NCBI GenBank assembly: GCA_964429355.1
Contig: CAYSCH010000080.1
Location: forward strand, 1-28,331
Length of the DNA: 28,331 nucleotides
Origin: JAAYAY01 sp964429355
Lineage (GTDB): Bacteria > Planctomycetota > Planctomycetia > Pirellulales > Thermoguttaceae
Direction: 5' to 3'
Shown: one piece after another, positions 19,377-27,915 of the stretch
Layout of the letters: each line of letters starts with the position of its first letter
Numbering within the stretch: the first letter of the stretch is position 1
The notes under the pieces: generated by a model
What the model was told of the DNA's origin: nothing
The model's input: only the letters and a program-made list of their open reading frames with translations
Database searches by the model: none
Translations under genes and position numbers: made by a program

Positions 19377-19667
19377 TCAGGACAGGTCCGGTGGCAGTTC
19401 ACGCGCGCCGTGGATTATGGCAACGACTACGATTCGATCGCGGTCGATCCGATAGATTACACGGTAAGGTCCCTCGATTACTCCCCTGATTCTGGGATCT
19501 CCGTATTCGGCGACGACCTCTCCCGACTCCGGGAAGCCGGCAATCTGCGTTGAACGAGACGTAATTCGATCGACCATCCGGCGAGCGTATTGCTGCGAAT
19601 CGCGAGCGATGTAACCGAAGATACCCGTGAGATGCTCGATCGCAGTCTGCGTCCAGACAACCTTCAT
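19377..19667 (-). CDS. ParE/RelE-type toxin
   Basis: 96 residues, the usual size. It starts KVVWTQTAIEHL, followed by a helical hairpin, and ends with the ParE-family strands VIEGPYRVIYRIDRDRIVVV and IIHGARELP. Family members either inhibit gyrase (ParE) or cleave ribosome-bound mRNA (RelE); the sequence resembles the ParE branch. The start overlaps the antitoxin stop as ATGA (19664-19667), typical for such pairs and implying coupled translation. The pair sits between two 44-bp direct repeats. Confidence 0.9.
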   Translation of the reverse strand: MKVVWTQTAIEHLTGIFGYIARDSQQYARRMVDRITSRSTQIAGFPESGEVVAEYGDPRIRGVIEGPYRVIYRIDRDRIVVVAIIHGARELPPDLS

Positions 19668-19861
19668 GACGGAAGCCCAAATCTGCGCCGGACCTCCGCA
19701 ACATCGGCAACCCGGCCTTCATCGGCATCCTTGACACCGGCGTCGATGCACTGCCGCACGTAGATCCGGTACATCACGTCGTCCCACGTGGCTGTTTCCG
19801 GAAGAGCATCGATCAGACGATGGGCTTCTGATCGGATGTCCTGTGTTGGTATTCCCGACAT
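19664..19861 (-). CDS. Antitoxin of the ParE-type pair
   Basis: 65 residues, upstream of and overlapping the toxin gene by 4 bp. The sequence EAHRLIDALPETATWDDVMY followed by RIYVRQ and a short basic C-terminus is like small ParE-partner antitoxins of environmental bacteria (addiction-module component type). It should bind and neutralise the toxin and may repress its own promoter. GAGGAA lies 6 bases before the ATG, supporting the start. Confidence 0.85.
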   Translation of the reverse strand: MSGIPTQDIRSEAHRLIDALPETATWDDVMYRIYVRQCIDAGVKDADEGRVADVAEVRRRFGLPS

Positions 19862-20134
19862 GGTTCGTTCCTCGCGTTGTAAACACGTAACTCTTCAGCC
19901 AAGTGAAGTAGCTGGAAAGGTTGGCAGGCGGCGGAACCTCGGTCGACTACGAACACACTCAGATGCATGAAATCGCTTTCCCAGTCCAGTCCACGTTGCC
20001 CGCCTTCCGACCGGCAGTCGTGCTACTTCAGATGACCGATAGATACGAAAACACAAGAACCGCGCAACGCAACCCCCAAGTGAAGTATACCAACCGGACA
20101 GTCGGCTGGGGAGACCGATCCGAAGAACCGCAGC

Positions 20135-20178
20135 GTGGCCGGGATGTTTTTCCGCGTTGCACCCGTACTACTTCGTTT
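20135..20178 (+). repeat. 44-bp direct repeat, copy 2
   Basis: It matches 19137-19180 at 43 of 44 positions. It lies 26 bp beyond the stop of the large ATPase gene. The hairpin arm seen downstream of copy 1 is not present here. Confidence 0.85.
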
Positions 20179-20179
20179 C

Positions 20180-20196
20180 GGCCGAATCGTGCGGCC
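20180..20196 (-). terminator. Weak hairpin after the ATPase gene
   Basis: GGCCG (20180-20184) and CGGCC (20192-20196) pair around a 7-base loop, 7 bp past the stop. No U-tract follows on the minus strand, so this is a weak terminator candidate. Confidence 0.25.
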
Positions 20197-20203
20197 CGCT
20201 GCC

Positions 20204-23200
20204 CTATGTGTCCTCAGGCGGCTCGCTGGCCGCCTTCGGGCCCCATTGCTGAATCGCTTGATCGGTGGCTTTCTTGCGTTTCTCGCCGCTGACGTTTTCC
20301 AGGTCCTGGAGGAGGATGCCGTAGTGCTGCAGGGTGGCCTCCAGCGTCGTGCGCAACTTCTTAACGTCCGACCGCTGGGCCATCGCGGCGCTGGCCAAGG
20401 GTTCGAGCCAGCCCTGCATCAACTGGAACTGGCTGCGGAGCACGTTGAGAATGTTTCGCGGCACCTGATGCATCACGTGCACTTCCTGCACCGGACTACC
20501 GGGCTCACCCACGCCGGGTGCGGTCTTGGCTTCGCTCGGCGAGGGAGTCAGGTTCCGCAGGCTATCGACAATCTCCTTTATGAGTTCCGGCGTCAGGCCG
20601 GACGGCTGGCCGGCGGTCGCCGCCATGGTGGCCGCGGCCGCCTGGCTGTTTTCGTTCAGTTGCGTGAGACCCTGGGCGAGGGTGGCGTTGATGCCGCTGA
20701 TGCCGGTCTCCAGCTTGCCAAGCTCCGCGACCAATCGGCCCACGCGATCGTGGAGCGTGGTATCGTGCTTCTGCTGGAGCACGTCGCCCACGCTGTCGAC
20801 GACCGCTTCGCGAATCGCCTCCAGCCCATCGGAAAAGCTTCGCAACTGCACGACCACCTGGCCCACGGCGTCGTCCTGATCGATACCGCGCATGCGGACG
20901 TTTTCCTGGTAGGTCCGCTGGATCGATCGCCACCGCCTGGTTTCGTCTTCTGAGAGAATGCCCAACAGCTCTTTGAACTTGAGCATGTTCGACTCGGCAT
21001 CGCAGGTGAGGGTCTGCGAATCGTTCTCATAGCTGGTGAGTATGAGCGTTTCCAGCTCCTGGTCGTTCATGATCGGCACCACCTTCTCGGCGATCCGGTT
21101 CATGTTCCGGTAGGAGCCCTGGAGTTTGAAGGGGGGCTCGGTGCGATACTCGTCGGCCATGGCGGCCGAGCGGATGTACTGGCGATTGACGGCCAGCACC
21201 ACGTCGCGGACGCGCATGAGTTTCTTTATGACGGCCACGAACTCGTGGAGTTCTTCCGGCGAGTAGTTGCCCTCCAGTTCGACCCCTTCCTGCGTTCCCC
21301 GTTCGGCCAGACGAATCACCGAGTAGACATCCTTCTGGCTGCGGGTGGCCAGGTTGTTGAGGGACGGGCTGGACGTGAGGGCGTTTTCCAGGTAGCTCAT
21401 CTCGAAGGCGTCGCGGCTGTCGCCGATGATCTCGCCCAGGTTGTAGACGTCGGCGCGGTTGGCGAGCATGTCGGGGATCTTGAACTTCTGCCCGCTCTCC
21501 GTGTAGGGATTGCCCGCCATGACGACCACCACCTTGCGCCCCCGCAGGTCGTAGGTTCGCGTCTTTCCCTTGTAGACTCCTTCCATCTTCCGCTGGGCGT
21601 CGCAGAGGGAAATGAACTTCTGCAGAAACTCGGGGTTGCAGTGCTGGATGTCGTCGACGTAGATCATCACATTGTCGCCCATCTCCAGGGCGAGGTTGAG
21701 CTTGTCGATTTCTTCCCGGGCGGCGGCGTTGGGAGCTTCCACCGGATCGATCGAGGTGACGAGGTGGCCGATCGCCGGTCCGTTGATTTTCATGAAGATC
21801 ACGCCGAGCCGGTTGGCGACGTACTCCATGAGGGTCGTCTTGCCGTAACCGGGGGGCGATACCAGGAGCAGCAGGCCCATGAGGTCCGTGCGTTTCTGCT
21901 CGCCGACGACTCCGATTTGCTTGGCCAGGTTGTTGCCGATGAGCGGGAGGTAGACCGTGTCGATGAGGCGGTTGCGAACGAACGACGTGAGCACCCGGGG
22001 TCGGAACTCGTCGAGCCGGAGTTCTTCCCGAGCCGCCTCGACCAATTGTCGTTTGAGCCCGGTGAACTGGGTGAACTTGGGCACGACCTGTCCGGCAAAC
22101 AAGTCGAGCCGCCGCATGAAGCGGTTGTAGTCGAGGCGGTACCGCCCCCCTTCGACCACGGGATGGCTCCCGGCCAGTTTTTCCAGGTCCCGCCGAGTCT
22201 GGGCGTCGACAATCAGGGTTGAGTCGACTTTGCCCTGGAGCAGCAGAGCGGCGGCCTCGTCGAGGAAGTCGGCCATCTCGGCATGCCCGTCGGCCCGGTC
22301 GCTGAGGAGTCCGGAGAGCCAATCACGTGCCAGAGAAAACTGGGCGGCGGGTTCCTTGCTGAGGGAAGAGAGCGAAGAATCGGCCTTTTCGGCGGCGCCC
22401 TTCTGCTTGATCGCCGTGTGGAAGGCGGCAAACAGGTCGGCGGCGGCGCGGCTGATGGTAAAACCCCGACCGCCGACCAGTTCCGAAAAGAGGTACTCGG
22501 CCGCCTCGTCCACCAGGTCGCGGTCGAAGAGCCGGGTCTTGTCGACGAAACAGCCCAGCATGTCGGCCAGTTCGGCGACGTAGCGCCGTCGCACGTCGGA
22601 AGCGGGAAACAGACCCTGGATGAGTCCCACGCCGTTGAGTTTGGCGGTGATCAGAGATTTGTGGCTGCGTTCGGCGAAGCTGGTCCAGAAGACACGGGCC
22701 ATCGCACGGGCGGCGGGGTGGAACCGCAACAGCCCGATCGTCTGGCGCATCTCCAGCAGGCCGCCGAGGATCCATGCCGCATCGTGGTCGTGAACGCCCT
22801 TCACGTAGCCCTCGGCGTAACGGGGGCCCATGAACTTCTGCACGTGCGCCGTTCGCTGGGGCATGTCGGCCGCCAGAAATTCGGCGACCGGGAAATCCCG
22901 CCCCGCTTCGGCCGCGCGGAGCATCAGGTAGGCCAGGTACTCAGCCCGGTAGACCTCGCGGTTCTCGCTGACGACTTCCTGTTGCCAGACTTCGCGCGTA
23001 GCCAGGAGCCGCTCGTCGCGGATGGGCTCGAAGAACCGCGTGCCGGTCAGGTGGAGGCAGATCTCGTCGCCGCGCAGGATGGTCGTGAGGTCCAAAGCCT
23101 GGATGTTGACGGAGAAATTGTGCGATCCCAGCTTGATCACGTTCTCGCCGGCGACGAACAGGTCCTGCCGGTCCTTGAGCTGGCGGACGGCGTCTTCCTT

Positions 23201-25702
23201 GATCGTCTTGATGCGGCTCTGGATATCGTCGACCTTGACCGAATCCTCTAGGGCGGAGAGTTCGTCGACAATCCCGCGGACCTTCTCGATCATCAGGTCC
23301 GAGGCGAAGTAGGCGTTGATCTCCGCGACCGACTGCATCGCCTCGACACGGGCCTTGATCCCGGCGAGGATCCGGTCGGCCGATTTCATGAGCGCCCCGG
23401 CCCGGCGGTTGCGGGCCTCGACGAGTTGCAGCTTGCGCGACTCGAAGGCGTTGTAGATCTCGTCGCGTTTCTCGGCGAGTTGGACGACGAACTCGTCGAA
23501 CTCGGAGAACCGGCCCTCGAGCTCCTCGACCTGGATCATGACCTTGGTGAGGAATTCTTCGCACTTCTCGGGCGTGTCGCAGACGTCCAGGTAGTTGACC
23601 ACGCCCTGGCCCAGCAGTTTCATCTGCGAATTGAACTCGGCCACTCCTTCGACCGAGAGGAGTTCCTTGATGCGGCGTTTCAAGGCGGCCCGGGCGGTGT
23701 TCACGCCGGCGAAAATCACCGAGATACTGTCGATGATGGCGGTCCGCTCCGTGGCGTCGTCGATCTTCAGGTTGCTGACGATTTCGATCAGCATCTCCAG
23801 TTCGGAAGCGCTCCGGGCGATCTCTTCTTCGAGCTTCTTTGCATCGGCGCCTTTTTCCAGGCCCGGGATCCGGTCCTGCTGCTCGCGGATGGCGGCCTGG
23901 TAGGGGGCGAGCGAATCGGGCTGGAGCAGGAAGGCGACCGACCGTTGGGCGAGGCGATCGGCTTCTTCGGAAACCCGCTTGTCGAGCTGGTCGACGAGCG
24001 CCAGGTCGGCATAGCGCAGGTCGCGGAGCGAGATGATCTCGCCGCGCACGCTTCGCAGCTCGGCCAGCGAGGTGACGAAGTCGTTGATGTGGTCGAACCG
24101 TTTGCGGCCGATCGCAAGAATCGCCTCCTTGGCCCGATGGTCGGCTTTCTTCGTCTGTTCGGAGGTATTCTTCCTGACCCGGGTGACCTTTTCGAACTCC
24201 TCCACGGCCCCGGCCGCCGTGTCGCGAATCTGGCCGAGGACCTGCTTCAGGTTGAACGCCTCCGGGCGGTCCATCCAGAAGTAGGCGTCCATCGTATTGC
24301 CGGCGGCCTTGACCAGGTCGAGATAGAGGGCGGCGTAGGGATCTTCCTTGCCGATCAGGCCGAGAATCTCGGTGCATTCGGCCATGGCCCGCACAACGTC
24401 CTTGTTTCCTATCTTGTAGAGGAACGAGTCGGTGTTCGTATCGGGGCGGAAATCGTCGCTCACGTAGGGGGTCCGCCAGATCTGCACCACATGGTATTTT
24501 TGAGGCTCCTCGCCAGCGCGAAAACAGATCAGCTCGCCGCCGTCGAAGAGTGTGTAGCCATTGCAGACCAGCGGTGTCTCGACCTTCTGTTCGATGAGGT
24601 TGTATTGGAGCAGAACATAGACGCCCTGCAGCCGGTTGAGAAACACGTAGAGGAAGTCCTCGCCGTTGGGCGAGGCGATCCGCCGGAGGAAGAGCATGTC
24701 GGCCAGTTCGCTCTCGAAGGTCTTGCACTCCCCCGTCTGCAGGTAGTAGCCGTTGGGGAAGATCAGCCCGTGGTCGTCGGGCAGGAGCACGCAGGCGTCC
24801 TTGATGGAGTCCAGCCGCATGCACGTCTGCAGCTTCTCATTGAACACCAGGTAACGGAACGCCTTTTCCTGGTAGGGGCGGATCTTCAGCAGAATGATAT
24901 GGCCGAGGGCCGCGTAGTAGATCTCGGCGTCGTCGAGCGTCTGGTCCGCGTTGTCGACCGGTTCGCGGTAGATGCCCTCGCCCGACTCGGTATTGTTTTC
25001 GACCTTGACCGTCAAGTCGCCGCCGACGGTCTCCACGAAGACCCGATCGTCGATCGAGATGTGGGGGTGAATTCCGAAACGATGCTGCTCGCGGACGGTG
25101 CGAATCCACTCGAAGTCGTGCTGGGGCGGGAAGCGGACTTCGTGGTCGCTGCGATTGTCGACGTACTCCAGCCGGTCGTCGCGGACCAGCCACTTGAAGG
25201 CCTTGATATCCTCGGCCTTCTTGCCGATGCGGAAGTTCATGTAGAGGTGCGGGCCTGCCGTGAAGAACTTGGCAAACATGGCACCCTTGTAGAACCGGTA
25301 GATCTCCTTGAAATCCCTCAGGAAGCGTTCGTCGCCGATGAGCTTGAGATCCTCGGCCTGGAACTTGCCGTCGGCGAACTGGTAGATCGAGAACACGTCT
25401 TCCAGGTTGGTTTCGGTCTTGAGGCCGAAGACGACGTTGTAGCCGAAGATGAAGCGGTGGTCGATGGCCACCATGCCGCGCGGCGTGCAGTTGTGCTGCG
25501 TGGTCAGCCGCTCGGTGCCCAGGAGCTCGGTATCGATCGAGCCAAAGACCTCTTTTCGCGCAGCGTTGAGCTTCTCGAGCCGGGCGCGAAGTTCGGCGCC
25601 TTGCGAAGAGAGGCGGTTGCGGATGATCTCGTAGGTCCCGCCTTCGAGCTTGACTTCCGCACCCGGTTCCGGCGACGTCTCGTTCTGCGGTGCTTCTGGC
25701 AT
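20204..25702 (-). CDS. Giant coiled-coil MoxR-like AAA+ ATPase ('DNA repair ATPase' family)
   Basis: 1832 residues. The N-terminal ~70-490 is a beta-rich region that fits the domain found in proteins annotated 'DNA repair ATPase' (DUF3686-type). About 505-880 is mostly charged helices, probably coiled coil, followed by a helical region to ~1260. The AAA+ module has Walker A SPPGYGKT (1282-1289; Lys1288), Walker B MIYVDD (Asp1350, Asp1351, with Asp where Glu is usual), and AGNP sensor 1 (Asn1398) followed by IPDMLANRADVYNLG, like the MoxR LPEAQLDRF region. The C-terminal ~150 residues are helical with an alanine-rich spacer. There is no signal peptide or membrane span. It lies 101 bp downstream of the flotillin gene on the same strand, so it is probably co-transcribed and acts with it at the membrane. 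The DNA-repair label is historical; the actual role is unknown. Confidence 0.88.
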   Translation of the reverse strand: MPEAPQNETSPEPGAEVKLEGGTYEIIRNRLSSQGAELRARLEKLNAARKEVFGSIDTELLGTERLTTQHNCTPRGMVAIDHRFIFGYNVVFGLKTETNLEDVFSIYQFADGKFQAEDLKLIGDERFLRDFKEIYRFYKGAMFAKFFTAGPHLYMNFRIGKKAEDIKAFKWLVRDDRLEYVDNRSDHEVRFPPQHDFEWIRTVREQHRFGIHPHISIDDRVFVETVGGDLTVKVENNTESGEGIYREPVDNADQTLDDAEIYYAALGHIILLKIRPYQEKAFRYLVFNEKLQTCMRLDSIKDACVLLPDDHGLIFPNGYYLQTGECKTFESELADMLFLRRIASPNGEDFLYVFLNRLQGVYVLLQYNLIEQKVETPLVCNGYTLFDGGELICFRAGEEPQKYHVVQIWRTPYVSDDFRPDTNTDSFLYKIGNKDVVRAMAECTEILGLIGKEDPYAALYLDLVKAAGNTMDAYFWMDRPEAFNLKQVLGQIRDTAAGAVEEFEKVTRVRKNTSEQTKKADHRAKEAILAIGRKRFDHINDFVTSLAELRSVRGEIISLRDLRYADLALVDQLDKRVSEEADRLAQRSVAFLLQPDSLAPYQAAIREQQDRIPGLEKGADAKKLEEEIARSASELEMLIEIVSNLKIDDATERTAIIDSISVIFAGVNTARAALKRRIKELLSVEGVAEFNSQMKLLGQGVVNYLDVCDTPEKCEEFLTKVMIQVEELEGRFSEFDEFVVQLAEKRDEIYNAFESRKLQLVEARNRRAGALMKSADRILAGIKARVEAMQSVAEINAYFASDLMIEKVRGIVDELSALEDSVKVDDIQSRIKTIKEDAVRQLKDRQDLFVAGENVIKLGSHNFSVNIQALDLTTILRGDEICLHLTGTRFFEPIRDERLLATREVWQQEVVSENREVYRAEYLAYLMLRAAEAGRDFPVAEFLAADMPQRTAHVQKFMGPRYAEGYVKGVHDHDAAWILGGLLEMRQTIGLLRFHPAARAMARVFWTSFAERSHKSLITAKLNGVGLIQGLFPASDVRRRYVAELADMLGCFVDKTRLFDRDLVDEAAEYLFSELVGGRGFTISRAAADLFAAFHTAIKQKGAAEKADSSLSSLSKEPAAQFSLARDWLSGLLSDRADGHAEMADFLDEAAALLLQGKVDSTLIVDAQTRRDLEKLAGSHPVVEGGRYRLDYNRFMRRLDLFAGQVVPKFTQFTGLKRQLVEAAREELRLDEFRPRVLTSFVRNRLIDTVYLPLIGNNLAKQIGVVGEQKRTDLMGLLLLVSPPGYGKTTLMEYVANRLGVIFMKINGPAIGHLVTSIDPVEAPNAAAREEIDKLNLALEMGDNVMIYVDDIQHCNPEFLQKFISLCDAQRKMEGVYKGKTRTYDLRGRKVVVVMAGNPYTESGQKFKIPDMLANRADVYNLGEIIGDSRDAFEMSYLENALTSSPSLNNLATRSQKDVYSVIRLAERGTQEGVELEGNYSPEELHEFVAVIKKLMRVRDVVLAVNRQYIRSAAMADEYRTEPPFKLQGSYRNMNRIAEKVVPIMNDQELETLILTSYENDSQTLTCDAESNMLKFKELLGILSEDETRRWRSIQRTYQENVRMRGIDQDDAVGQVVVQLRSFSDGLEAIREAVVDSVGDVLQQKHDTTLHDRVGRLVAELGKLETGISGINATLAQGLTQLNENSQAAAATMAATAGQPSGLTPELIKEIVDSLRNLTPSPSEAKTAPGVGEPGSPVQEVHVMHQVPRNILNVLRSQFQLMQGWLEPLASAAMAQRSDVKKLRTTLEATLQHYGILLQDLENVSGEKRKKATDQAIQQWGPKAASEPPEDT

Positions 25703-25803
25703 AGGGGCTGTCTGTGAGGCGGTCAGGCCGCGTGTGGAGTCAAATCCGATCCTCGAATGTCGGACTTGCCAAGCTTGCTTCCGAGGAAATACTCCGTATC
25801 TCC

Positions 25804-27915
25804 CTACGCTTCTTCTTGGACCGGCTTCGTCACCGCCTTGAGCTTTTTACCCGACCACCCGGAGTCTTTGGCCATGCCCAGGAGCCGCTGCAGCTCGTTG
25901 CGGGTCTCGTCGCTGGAGGTGAGCGAGAGCATCCGGCCGATAAGGGCTGCGATCGACAGGTCCTTCACGTCGTTGGTGCTCAGGTTGAACTCGCCCATGA
26001 GCGCTTCGAGCTTCTGGCTGAAATAGTCGGGGTTGCCGTTGAAGAACGTGTTCTTCACATCGGTGAGAACCTCGCTGTTGTGGACGAAGCGGTCCACCAC
26101 CTTGCCCCCCTTGACCGATTCGATGATCTTGTCGAAGAAGGTCGTCTCGCCCCCGACGATGTCGATCCGGGCACTCTTGAGGGCCTCGCCCACGATACCG
26201 GCCTGGGCCTTGGCGATCCCTTCCTGGGCGGCGATGGCGGCGATCTCGATGTCTTTGTCCTTGTTGAGCTTGAGCTTGAACTCCTCGTGTTCCCGTCCCA
26301 CGCCGTCGAACAACTTCATCGCTTCGGCCTTCTTGTGAATGCCCGAAGCATCGGCGGAGAACTTGAGTTCCAGCACGGTCGCCTCGGCCGTGCCTTTCTT
26401 CTCGATGGCCGCGGCCATGGCCTCGACCCCCTTGGCCTCAGCGGTGGCCTTCCTCTGGTGAACATTGGCTTCGGCGGTGCCGTACTTCTCGGTCGAGACG
26501 GCCTTGGCTTCCATCACCGTCGCTTCGGCCAGTCCGATCGCCGCATGGTCGGCCGACTTGGCTTCGGCCAACATCTTCGTCGCCGCCATCTCCTTCTCGG
26601 CACTCACCCTCTGGGCCTCGGCCTCGATCACGATCTGCTGGGCATGCAGTTCGGCCGCCAACTTCGACGCCTCGGCCGCCTTCACCTGCTTGACCAACGC
26701 CTCCTGGGCCTCCCTCTCGGCCACCGTGACCTCGACCCGCTTGCCACGATCGGCCGCGGCGAACTGCTCGGTGTCCTTGATCCGTTCCTTCTGTTCGACC
26801 ACGGACCGCTCGACGATGACCCGTTCGCGGATGACTTCCTGGATGTTGCGTTTTTCGACTTCGACGGCCTTGTCCTTGTCGATCACGGCCAATTCGACGA
26901 ACCGTTCGCGGTCAACCACTTCCAACTGGCGATCCTTCTCGACCCGCTCGGTCTCCACCTTCTCCGTCCGCTCCTTGCTCTTCATGGCCACGATGATCTG
27001 GCGATCCTTGTTTTGCTCGGCCACGTTGACCTGCTCTTCGGTGGCTATGCGGGCGTTTTCGGCCTTCAGCCGCTCTTCCTGCTGCACCTTGGCGGCCTGG
27101 GCCTGCTCGCGGGCAGTCACCTCGGCGATCTCACGCTGCTGCTTCTGCTCCGCCTCGACCTGCTGCCGCTCCAGGGCCAGGATCGCCTCGCGGGCTTCGA
27201 CGTCCTGCTTCTTGATCGTCTTCTCCTTCTCGCGGGTGATCTCGTTGGCCCGCATGTGCTCCTTGGCGGTCAGCTCGGTGATCTTCTTGATCCCTTCCGC
27301 GTCCAGGATATTGTGGGGATTGTGCATCTCCAGCGGCGTCTGCTCGAGAAAGTCGATGGCACAGTCGTCGAGCACGTAGCCGTTCAGGTCGGTGCCGATC
27401 ACCTTGAGAATCTGCTCCTTGAACCGGTCCCGCGCCTCGTAGAGCTCGACGAAGTCGAAATGTTTGCCCACCGTCTTGAGTCCTTCGGAGAACTTGGCGT
27501 CGAAAAGTTCGACAAGGGCTTCGCGCTCGCTTGCGCGTTTGCAGCCGAGTGACTGGGCCACCATGAGGATATCTTCGGTCGTGTTGTTCACGCGCACGAA
27601 GAAAGCGACCTCGATATCGGCACGGATGTTGTCCTTGCAGACCAGGCCCGCTTCACCCCGCCTGTGGATTTCGATCCGCTTGACGGAGAGGTCCATTTCA
27701 TGAGCGCGGTGCAGAATCGGAATGACCCAGATGCCCGTTCCCGTTGCCGCGCGAAGGCCGCCTTTACCGGTCAAGACGATGGCTTCCTCGGGACCCACCT
27801 TGCGGTAGAACTTGGAGAACAGAACCGCCATGCCGAGGAGAACGACGATTAATACGACGGCCGAGATCGCCAGGATTTCACCGATTCCAGGCAGGCCAGC
27901 GAGGAGAAGGTTCAT
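25804..27915 (-). CDS. Flotillin-family (YqiK-like) SPFH membrane protein
   Basis: 703 residues, much longer than typical flotillins (about 430-560). Residues 12-33 are one N-terminal membrane span. About 40-200 is the SPFH/band-7 domain (VGPEEAIVLTGKGG start). About 215-590 is a very long Glu/Lys/Ala-rich coiled coil, including the AEAKA-type repeats usual in flotillins. The C-terminal ~110 residues have a flotillin-like FFDKIIESVKGG segment and an extra helical tail. Flotillins oligomerise to scaffold membrane microdomains. The open frame continues upstream to 28314, but ATG 27915 is right: it follows GAGG and overlaps the upstream stop as ATGA. It is flanked by a YqiJ/NfeD-like gene and the giant AAA+ ATPase, a conserved-looking trio. 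Confidence 0.92.
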   Translation of the reverse strand: MNLLLAGLPGIGEILAISAVVLIVVLLGMAVLFSKFYRKVGPEEAIVLTGKGGLRAATGTGIWVIPILHRAHEMDLSVKRIEIHRRGEAGLVCKDNIRADIEVAFFVRVNNTTEDILMVAQSLGCKRASEREALVELFDAKFSEGLKTVGKHFDFVELYEARDRFKEQILKVIGTDLNGYVLDDCAIDFLEQTPLEMHNPHNILDAEGIKKITELTAKEHMRANEITREKEKTIKKQDVEAREAILALERQQVEAEQKQQREIAEVTAREQAQAAKVQQEERLKAENARIATEEQVNVAEQNKDRQIIVAMKSKERTEKVETERVEKDRQLEVVDRERFVELAVIDKDKAVEVEKRNIQEVIRERVIVERSVVEQKERIKDTEQFAAADRGKRVEVTVAEREAQEALVKQVKAAEASKLAAELHAQQIVIEAEAQRVSAEKEMAATKMLAEAKSADHAAIGLAEATVMEAKAVSTEKYGTAEANVHQRKATAEAKGVEAMAAAIEKKGTAEATVLELKFSADASGIHKKAEAMKLFDGVGREHEEFKLKLNKDKDIEIAAIAAQEGIAKAQAGIVGEALKSARIDIVGGETTFFDKIIESVKGGKVVDRFVHNSEVLTDVKNTFFNGNPDYFSQKLEALMGEFNLSTNDVKDLSIAALIGRMLSLTSSDETRNELQRLLGMAKDSGWSGKKLKAVTKPVQEEA

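Larger units (their letters stand above)
19862..20203. other. Intergenic region between antitoxin and ATPase genes (342 bp)
   Basis: I see no gene. It contains the presumed promoter of the toxin-antitoxin pair next to 19862, the second 44-bp direct repeat (20135-20178), and a hairpin (GGCCG/CGGCC, 20180-20196) just past the ATPase stop. Confidence 0.7.

Noticed and set aside
20204..25702. Calling the large ATPase a DNA repair enzyme
   Set aside because: Only the traditional annotation suggests it. No nuclease, helicase or DNA-binding motif is visible, and the flotillin context points to the membrane.
23426..25717. 763-codon plus-strand open frame opposite the ATPase gene
   Set aside because: It is the antisense shadow of a high-GC gene. 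Its sequence is biased to Val, Leu, Asp and Glu without domain motifs, while the minus strand has a clear AAA+ protein.
25714..27552. 612-codon plus-strand open frame opposite the flotillin gene
   Set aside because: The repetitive Leu/Gly/His/Asp composition mirrors the Glu/Lys/Ala coiled coil on the other strand. No start signal or family resemblance.
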